Source of the DNA: Liriodendron chinense
Taxonomy: Eukaryota > Streptophyta > Magnoliopsida > Magnoliales > Magnoliaceae
Reading direction: 5' to 3'
Length of the DNA: 64,000 nt
Assembly (NCBI GenBank): GCA_003013855.2
Contig: ML058588.1
Coordinates: 558,001-622,000, forward strand
Notes under the pieces: generated by a model
What the model was told of the DNA's origin: nothing
The model's database searches: none
Seen by the model: only the letters and a program-made list of their open reading frames with translations
Shown here: positions 56,901 to 64,000 of the stretch, piece by piece
Numbering within the stretch: position 1 is the stretch's first letter
Layout of the letters: every line of letters begins with the position of its first letter
Made by a program: the position numbers and the translations under genes

Positions 56901-57155
56901 TCTACAAGAAGACCTAGAACTCTGAGCCGACGGATTGCCGGCGAACGAATAAATCGATCTAGACCTGCAAAACCCGGCTTGGTAGTTCCTGACCGTTGGA
57001 TCGACTTCCGATTTCTGATTCGAGAAGAGGACCCGGGACCGGCCAGCGCCGCTGCACTCATGAAACAGCCTGAAATTCCCGCACCTTATTCCGGCAGACG
57101 CGGCGAGGTTCTGAGCCACGTAGCCGGAAAAGGTGACTGTCATTCTGATTGCCAT
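52123..57155 (-). CDS. TPP: Thylakoidal processing peptidase (type I signal peptidase)
   Basis: Six exons, minus-strand join(52123..52243, 52967..53034, 54872..54958, 55087..55155, 55267..55335, 56469..57155), 366 residues, all GT-AG with matching phase. The enzyme removes lumenal targeting peptides at the thylakoid membrane. The N-terminal 190 residues (MAIRMTVTFSGYVAQNLAAS...) are the family's transit region; a membrane segment follows near TVFTAVTVTLLYRSFLAEP. Catalytic Ser is S214 in SMYPTFDVGDR; the general base is K264 in GDVFIKRVVAKAGD. The C-terminal box reads VPEGYVFVMGDNRNNSYDSH (305-325), and GPLPVKNIVGRSVLRYWPP follows. Length agrees with Arabidopsis TPP1/TPP2. I chose ATG 57155 because homologs start MAIR; the frame stays open about 52 codons upstream but without a conserved ATG. 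No break seen. Confidence 0.95.
53886..53920. repeat. (CA)n microsatellite in a peptidase intron
   Basis: About 34 bp of ACAC repeat within the intron between exons 4 and 5. Confidence 0.95.
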
Positions 57156-57530
57156 AGCTCCGATCTTGAAGAACCGACGGACGATTCGACGCAGAGTTGG
57201 TTTGGAGGACGGAGGCTTCAATGCGGCGGAGCCGGAGTTCAGAAAAACGCCATTTCTGTAGAGGGAAGATGCGAAACGGCGGATCGAAGGGGGAATTTGA
57301 AGGAGATGCAAGAACTAGGGTTTTGAAAAGGGAGATTGGAAGGAAACGGAGAGATCTACGGTTTTGAAATGGGAGATTTGAAGAGAAAGGGAGAGAGGGT
57401 TAGTGTTTCTTTCCTGAGCTTTTCTTTTCTCTCTCCTGAGAGAGAGATGGAGAGAGCGAACTCAGAACGAAACGGGAGAGAGACAGGAAATGACGGAGAA
57501 GCGCGTGAGAAACGGGAGGGGTAAGGTATT
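57156..57530 (-). promoter_or_regulatory. 5' leader and promoter region of the peptidase gene
   Basis: Upstream of ATG 57155 on the minus strand the sequence is rich in CTCTCTC (57400-57480), typical of plant 5' leaders, and a TATAAATAC-like box lies near 57527-57535 on that strand. No transcription start can be proven here. Confidence 0.45.
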
Positions 57531-57539
57531 TATAGGAAT

Positions 57540-58650
57540 TCGCTTTCGCCTCTGTCGCGACAGAGGATTCAACGTCTGTCGACACCCACTGGTGCCCACA
57601 TGCTTAGATGGTCCAATTATTTGAACCGTCCATTTTCTCATGAATCGAAACTTCTATCTTTCATCCCAAAATCAAGCTTCATTTTGATTTTTATTTTTGA
57701 ATGAATACCATTAAAAAAATTCTTTTCCTTGTTTCTAAACTCGTCTAAATATATTGAAGGTCAGAACTATCCTTTCATCATAATTTTTATGTAGTGAGAT
57801 GAATATCGTGGATTCCACAATATGGACGGTCTCGATCACCACAATCCTCATCATGTAGCCCCAATTGGCAGCGACACACGCTGGCTTCTGAGTCGCGACA
57901 GAGGAAAAACAGGGCGGCATTGAGAGTGAGGATAGAAAGAAGGCCTGGTTTTAGGATTATTTACGGCAATTGCTTTCTAATGATTCTTCTACAGAGGAAA
58001 CGTATTATACAATGTTCCACATTTTCGTGAAGTGTGCACCTATTTTCAATTCTCACTTTTTAGTACCATTTTACGGAAATCCAGACCGTTGATATGTTTA
58101 CTAACATAGATTATGGAAATTTAGTATAATATATTTAGCAATCAGTTCACGTGAATGACTCTTATCTCTCTTAATAACCGTCTATTTGTCGGCCACAAAT
58201 CTAACAGTTAAGATCTCTCTATAAATTTATAGTCTATTCTTGAGGATAAAAATAAGATCCGTGGTCTGAATCACCGATATGTGGGCCCCATTTCTCAGAA
58301 CTCAAAACGTATATATACGTACAAAGATGGATGCGACGTGTTGCATAGTTCCTCCGCTTTGAACGTGCCATGTCGGGGTGGTGGAAATGACGGGAATATC
58401 CAGCCGGCTACTTCTACTGCGGCGACTCGCGTTCCTCACAACTCCAATTGGTCGTGCGGCACGTGTGCTCGATCTGGGCCGTTTATCAAGTATCAGCAGA
58501 TCCAAAACTGAGCTGGGATGGTCCGGTCCTCAAGAGAGTCCAGGCTTCCAGCCTGTGCGTTTGAGTCTGTCTAAAGTCCCACCATGTTGGCCATCAACAA
58601 TGGTGGACCGGGGCCCGCCCTCGCCCACCCAAGTTGGATTGCGTACTGAG
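57540..58650. other. Intergenic, no gene seen
   Basis: Mixed AT-rich and GGCCCA-containing sequence without conserved coding frames. Confidence 0.5.
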
Positions 58651-59085
58651 TAACTCTGTTGGGCCCATCGTGAATGTATGTGGTTTATCCACGCCGTCCA
58701 TCCGATTTTTTCAGCTCCTTTCGGAGGTTTACTCCAAAATTGAAGCACATCCAAAGCTAAGTTAGACCACACCACAGGAAAAAAGTGGGAATAATGATTT
58801 CCATCGTTGAAACCTTCCTAGGGCTCATAGTGATGTTTATTTGTCATCAAACCTGTTAGTAGTATTACAAAGACATGGATGAAGGGAAAGGACAAATATC
58901 AACTTGATTCCAAGACTTCTGTGGCCCACAAGAAGTTTTAAACTGTAGAGTTCTGTTACCTGTGGTGTGGTCCACCTTGATCTTTGGATGTGGTTCATTT
59001 TTGGGCTAGATGGCTAAAATTATCTGATGAAATGGATGGACGGAGATACATAAATAACGGTGGGCCCCACAGAGATTCACTGCGC
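58650..59085. mobile_element. GGGCCCAC-family foldback repeat (complete)
   Basis: CTGTTGGGCCCATCGTGAAT to GGTGGGCCCCACAGAG. The arms contain TTTATCCACGCCGTCCATCC, GACCACACCACAGG, CCTGTGGTGTGGTCCACC and the loop phrase GATGTTTATTTGTCATC, in the order seen in the other copies. Confidence 0.88.
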
Positions 59086-59403
59086 GATCTGCTTCCCTAA
59101 TTATAACCTTCCGTGCAGTGGCCCAAAAATTACGCTAGACCGGCCCACCGAGTGGGAACTCCACACATGCAACAGATGTTGACCATTGGCTGGACTTACC
59201 GACTGACCGATGGTTCACAGCCCATATGGGCTCAATGCAATTGCTTTATGACATCCACTCCGTCCAACAATTGCACCCTCTCATCTTAGGACGTAATCCC
59301 AAAAATCAATCAAATCCAAAACTTCAGTGGGCCACATCACACGACAGACATAATGGTGGTGGGCCTGGCCACGTAGTAAGGGCCTTCCTGGCATGGCTGG
59401 AAG

Positions 59404-59904
59404 TAGGGCCGTAAATGGTCAGGTTTGGGGTGGGTTGAGCCAAAAATAAACTGGCCCATTTACTAAATGATACCTAAACCTTTTTACTTAACGGGTGGGT
59501 TTAAGTTGGGTTTGAGTCAACCCTATCAGATGAGTCTTGTGGAGGAAGAATCACCCAAACCTATTTATAAACGAGCCGGGTCTAATAAGTTTGAGTCTGG
59601 TGTACAAGTATTTTTACTAGGTTTAAAACTGCTACAGGATGTGTCTGAATCCAGATGGGTTCCTTGCAACTTAGTCCAAACCTGCCCATTTACTAAATGG
59701 ATTCAGGTTGGATCAAGTCGGTTTGGGTCAAATGGGGCCTAACATAAAGAAAGCAAATCAAGACCCATTTTGCCATTGGGTCTGTTCCTGGACCAGACTC
59801 ATACTGCTTAACAAATGGGACGGTTCTGAGTCAGGTCTAGGCCTAGGTGGGTCTAAATGGGTTGGTTCTGGCACTCCGGGTCTACTGACCCATTTACAGC
59901 CCAA
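59404..59904. mobile_element. Non-autonomous hAT element (501 bp)
   Basis: TIRs TAGGGCCGTAAATGG and CCATTTACAGCCCAA, with 8-bp flanks GCTGGAAG (59396-59403) and GCCGGAAG (59905-59912), one mismatch. The interior is GGGTTTGGGTC-type repeat without transposase. Confidence 0.85.
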
Positions 59905-60834
59905 GCCGGAAGGGTAGGATTTGAAAACCCGCCTTCACGAGGAGCCATGGCAATTTCATGTGAGAGAGGTGGAAATTCACACTCAGGTGTAGCGTACACG
60001 TGCATTGTTGCAGACAGTCCAAATCATGGGTTCATTGTGGAGAGAGCATAGCACCAAAATCCATGGTGATAAGACAATCTTAACCGTCCAATGGTGGCAA
60101 TTTAATGGGATTAATGAACTAGATGGTTAAGATATCTGGTCAAATGCACCACATAATTTTGGCCCATCCGATGACCCTCCTTGTTTTTATTCGGAGGAGT
60201 CCATCCGATGAGCGGTCTAGATCTTGCACATGTGTGCCACGTGGCAACGAGAGCGGCGAAGCCGAAAAGCGCCTCGCATTCGGGAGCAGTGACGGCGCCG
60301 TAAGGGCAGTTTCGCCATTGTAAAAAAAAGAGACTAAAGTGACGTGTCCCAAGTATTGGTTTTTTCCGTAAATATCCGGAAAGGATTGGGCAATTCCATT
60401 ACCCCTATCTCCTCCAATGTTTCGGTTGACTTTTGAATATTCGCGGCTTCTACCAACCTTCCTACATATCCGTAAACAAAAGCGATGGGAAAGCGCATAA
60501 AAAGAAAAAGTACACGTGGCGAACTGGGATGAAATCTGCACCGTTCATCACGTATGCCCCACTCAAGCTAAATGGACTGTGGCTCCATCCCTTTTATCCG
60601 TCCATCTTCTCCATCTCTTGTGGACCACCTGATGTCTAGATTGGCCTGGCCGACCTTGATATGACGCTAATCGGAGAATGACGTACCGAGAAGATGACGT
60701 AAGCACATGCGTATCGAGAATGTGATTATTTTAATAAAACGGAGGTGTGCCAGGCTCGCCTCCAGAGACTCGCTCCTTCATACCCACGTGATTGTGAAGC
60801 GGATTTTGTGCGGCCCCGGTCTCACCCAAGAAGA

Positions 60835-61290
60835 TGCGGCCCTTACTGCGGGGCCACCTTGACGTATGTATTTTAAATCCACGCCGTTCATCTATTTTGG
60901 AAAATTATTTTAGGTAATGATTCCAAAATTGAAACAGATCCAAATCTTAAGTGGGCCATACCATAGGAAATAGTGGTGATAACTATTAAAAACTTTTTGT
61001 GGGCCACAAAAGTTTTGGATCGATCTGATACATTTTTTTTCCCTTCATCTAGGTTTTTGTGACCTTATTAACAGGTTGGATGGAAAATAAACATTAAGGA
61101 AACATTAAGATGGGCTCTGGGAGGCTTTTAAAGGTGGGACGTTCAATCTCCACTCTTTACTTATAGTATGGTCCACCTTAGATTTGGGTCCGTTTCATTT
61201 TTGGGCTCATGTCCTAATGATCTGGAAAAACGGATGGACAGCAAGGACATAGAATACATATATCAAGGTTGGCCCCACGTTAAGGGCCGC
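60835..61290. mobile_element. GGGCCCAC-family foldback repeat
   Basis: The left arm runs from ATGCGGCCCTTACTGCGGGG with TAAATCCACGCCGTTCATC; the right arm reads ACGGATGGACAGCAAGGACA to GGCCCCACGTTAAGGGCCGC. The element is complete but more diverged than the copy at 58650. Confidence 0.85.
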
Positions 61291-61349
61291 ACCTAAACCG
61301 CTTCCTACGTGATGATACGGACTGGATTGCCAATATCCATGTTGACCCG

Positions 61350-61785
61350 ACTTTGTGGGACCCACCTTGATGTATGTGTTTTATCCACTCCATCCATCTG
61401 TTTTTCTGGCTCATTTGAAGGCATGAACTAAAAAAAAAAAGGGAAATCCAAAGCTCAAAGAAGACCACAACATAAGAAACAGAAGGTATTGAACACCCAC
61501 CGCTTGAAAACTTATCAGAGGCTATGGAAGTTTTGGAACAAGCTGATATGTATATCTTCCTTTATCCATGTCCGTGTGACCTTGTGAACTGGTTTGATGG
61601 CAAATAAACATCACAGTGGGCCCTAGGAAGTTTTCAACGGTAGGCATCATTATCCCCACTGTGTGGTCCACTTGACCTTTGGATCTGCCTCATTTGGGCT
61701 CGCATACTAAAATGATCTGAAAAAACGGATGAACGGCGTTGATAAAACACATACAAGACGATGGGTTCCATATACTACGGGTCAA
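61350..61785. mobile_element. GGGCCCAC-family foldback repeat, adjacent copy
   Basis: Starts TTTGTGGGACCCACCTTGAT and ends near GATGGGTTCCATATACTAC, with the family phrases GGCAAATAAACATCACAGTG in the loop and CGGATGAACGGCGTTGATAA in the right arm. It follows the previous copy within 60 bp in the same register. Confidence 0.85.
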
Positions 61786-61789
61786 CAGG

Positions 61790-64000
61790 GATATTCCTAG
61801 AGAGGGATCACCGGGCAATCCGCTACCGTTCATCTAGACCCCTAAGTACACGGCCCACATGGAATGGCTTTTCCATACATTTTTTTCCTATGTAGCTTTG
61901 TATGGACCATGACTTTTTATCTGTAGGCATTATAAAAGTGTGAACTTCAAGATGAACGGTCTGGATCATCATTGGTGGTGGGAGAGAATGAGCGAGCCTC
62001 GCTAACAAAAGAAGGCACAAGGTCAGCGGCGTTGAATCTTGAATGAGAAATGTCGATTTTATCCTCCAAACCTATTCAAAGATGTCTTCATCAAATCCTA
62101 TACTATAACAGAAGGTACCAACTCCGATACGGTCCACCTTAGTGGATAAATACCAGCCGTTCTTGTGTCTACTAAAATCCAATCCCTCAAATAGGTTAGC
62201 CCTATAAACTCTGGGGAAAAAAATCAGCCACATCCACTAATCAAATAGACTACACTTGTATTTCTTCACTTATCAATGGATAGAAATTATTTTTGATGGT
62301 GTGGTCCATTTAATGAGTGGATGGAATTTAATTTTCATCACATGGTCTTTATGATTTGGCCAACCTATTGGTAGGGTTGGATTTTGCATGAACATAATAG
62401 GTTAGAAGTTATACACCAGGCGGACCGTAATTTGTGGTCCAACGTGTTGGACTTGAGACCTTATATTGGCACAGAACAAGAGACCTGATTCAATGCATTT
62501 GCGCTTTTATCTGGAAGCGTGTGGGGAAAGCGTGTAAGTGGGTATTCCAGTGTGTGGCGCACGTGTGTAAACAAGTATTTCTTGCGCCTGCTTTGTATTG
62601 TCATGTGTGCGCGTGTGATTGAAATGGCCCAGCAGCAAAAGAACGGTTGCGAAAGTTCTAGAAACAGAGAGAACTCATCGCCTACAGGTCCCATCATAAA
62701 GATCACCGGGTGGGCCACACGTTTGATTCACTTGATAAACGAATGTCTGAGAAATGTGCAGAAAGATAATGATCAACGGCCTGAATTTCGAGATGGGTGA
62801 TCATCATGATGGGGCCCACCGTTTGCACGGTGAGCATGTCCTACACGAGTGCAATACTGGCCAGATTGACGGTGGTGACTCATCTTCCTTGCATATGGCA
62901 CTGATGTACAGCTGCGCATACCATACCAATTGTGTGTCCCTCTGTGGATGGAAGATCTGTCTGAAATGGCATTGATCAAGCAATCCTTACCATCCAGTGA
63001 ATGGCTAAAAGTAAAACATGCAAGTGGTCGAAATTCTCAGGAAAACACAAATGGTTAATATCATCTCGTCAGTGCAATTTTCACTAATGGTCCATCAACT
63101 GCTGGGCCAGCATCATAGGCAGTCTGGATAGCCGTACAGCCGTGGTATATGTACGGTTTAAGAATCACCACCATTTTTTGAAGGGTGCAAAACTAACACA
63201 GGAGTCTTAAGCCGCTGATGACATACTAATATGAGTAGTAGTAAAGATTGCAAGGATTTAATTCAAATCAGAACGTCCAAATAACGGGCCACGCATTGAA
63301 AAAACCAATCGGTGCGATGGACAGTTAAACTGAAAAATAGCTACCGGATCGAATTCAGCAAGAGAATGTCATTGTCATATCAACATAGCTTTGAAGGATT
63401 ATGAGCCACAATAATTATAGATTGACAAGGAATTGTAAAGATGGCATGGTTCTATTCAAATCAGACTGTCTAAATCATGGGCCATGCTCTAAATGGGTCG
63501 AAAAAAATTGAAGATGAGATTGAAAGACCAGTCGGTGTCATGGACGGTTAAACTGAAACGTAGCTAGTGGACGGAATTCACCAAATAAATGTCAATTAGT
63601 CAGACCATCAGCTTGGTTATGGAGGATTATGACTAGTTTGGTCCATGATTCTGACAAGTGGGCCCATGGTTCAGCAATCTAGAACAATGGTCTGGTTGGG
63701 TCCCGCCACAGATGGACAATGCCTGTGTAAATGTCCACAATAGGACCATAAGAACCTTTTAGTTAGTGGGCTTCAAATGAATGGTTAAGAGAAACACAAC
63801 TTTCCATCACTGATATTAGCCACTAGATCTGTAGCCACGATCTTCGAATCTGGCGCATTTTGGGGGTATGGCCCCTCGCCGGTGGGATGGCCGCATCGAG
63901 GACAAAGACAACGGTGGAAGTGCATAATCACAACTGAGAGCTATTGATAGGATGAGATTCCAAACATCTGCATACTTTGAATTATCTCAAAATCAAACGA
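61790..64000. other. Intergenic, no gene seen
   Basis: Contains GGCCCAC-type repeat fragments (62700-62820, 63100-63120, 63655-63720) and a MITE-like end near 62440. Two similar segments near 63240-63300 and 63440-63560 (AATCAGA-CGTC and GGTGCGATGGACAGTTAAAC / GGTGTCATGGACGGTTAAAC) suggest an old duplication. No coding frame with recognisable homology. Confidence 0.5.

Noticed and set aside
56482..56925. 147-codon frame on the plus strand
   Set aside because: It is antisense to peptidase exon 1, which carries the conserved protein; the plus reading has no recognisable family.

Overview
The window looks like a plant nuclear chromosome segment. It has intron-containing plant gene families, an intronless pentatricopeptide-repeat gene, plant-type LINEs, a Ty3/Gypsy element primed from initiator tRNA-Met, hAT and PIF-like TIR elements, and a dispersed family of GGGCCCAC-rich foldback repeats. 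From memory of similar repeats I would guess a magnoliid-type angiosperm; the sequence alone does not prove this.

Four protein-coding loci are supported. (1) 685-2593, minus: a three-exon 2-oxoglutarate/Fe(II) dioxygenase of the Arabidopsis At3g19000 type, with all metal and 2OG ligands present. (2) 10678-36679, minus: a Lines (LINS1-type) homolog of at least 11 exons spread over 26 kb, which I assembled from phase-compatible splice sites. About 90% of the locus is intron, filled with transposons. (3) 38372-40472, plus: an E-class PPR protein like At3g50420, broken by one extra base near 39458. (4) 52123-57155, minus: a six-exon thylakoidal processing peptidase (type I signal peptidase) with catalytic Ser and Lys intact. 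The four genes show no sign of functional linkage. The Lines and PPR genes are divergent, 1.7 kb apart.

Most of the rest is layered transposon sequence. At 4.7-8.2 kb a foldback element holds a 5'-truncated LINE, which holds an hAT MITE; target duplications resolve the LINE and hAT layers. At 14.9-17.4 kb the same order recurs independently inside a Lines intron. At 41.6-47.6 kb a LINE is split by a PIF/Harbinger-like element that carries a 1.6-kb tandem array and has itself received a solo LTR. Two solo LTRs of one family (17950-18956 and, inverted, 45373-46386) each carry three pairs of GC-rich palindromes. A 3.35-kb LTR-like element (47580-50933) carries a tandem motif and is bounded by TATAT repeats. 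The 5' flank of the dioxygenase (2634-3290) is duplicated at 8735-9842.

The last 6 kb (57.6-64 kb) contains foldback repeats and one hAT MITE, and no gene that I can support.
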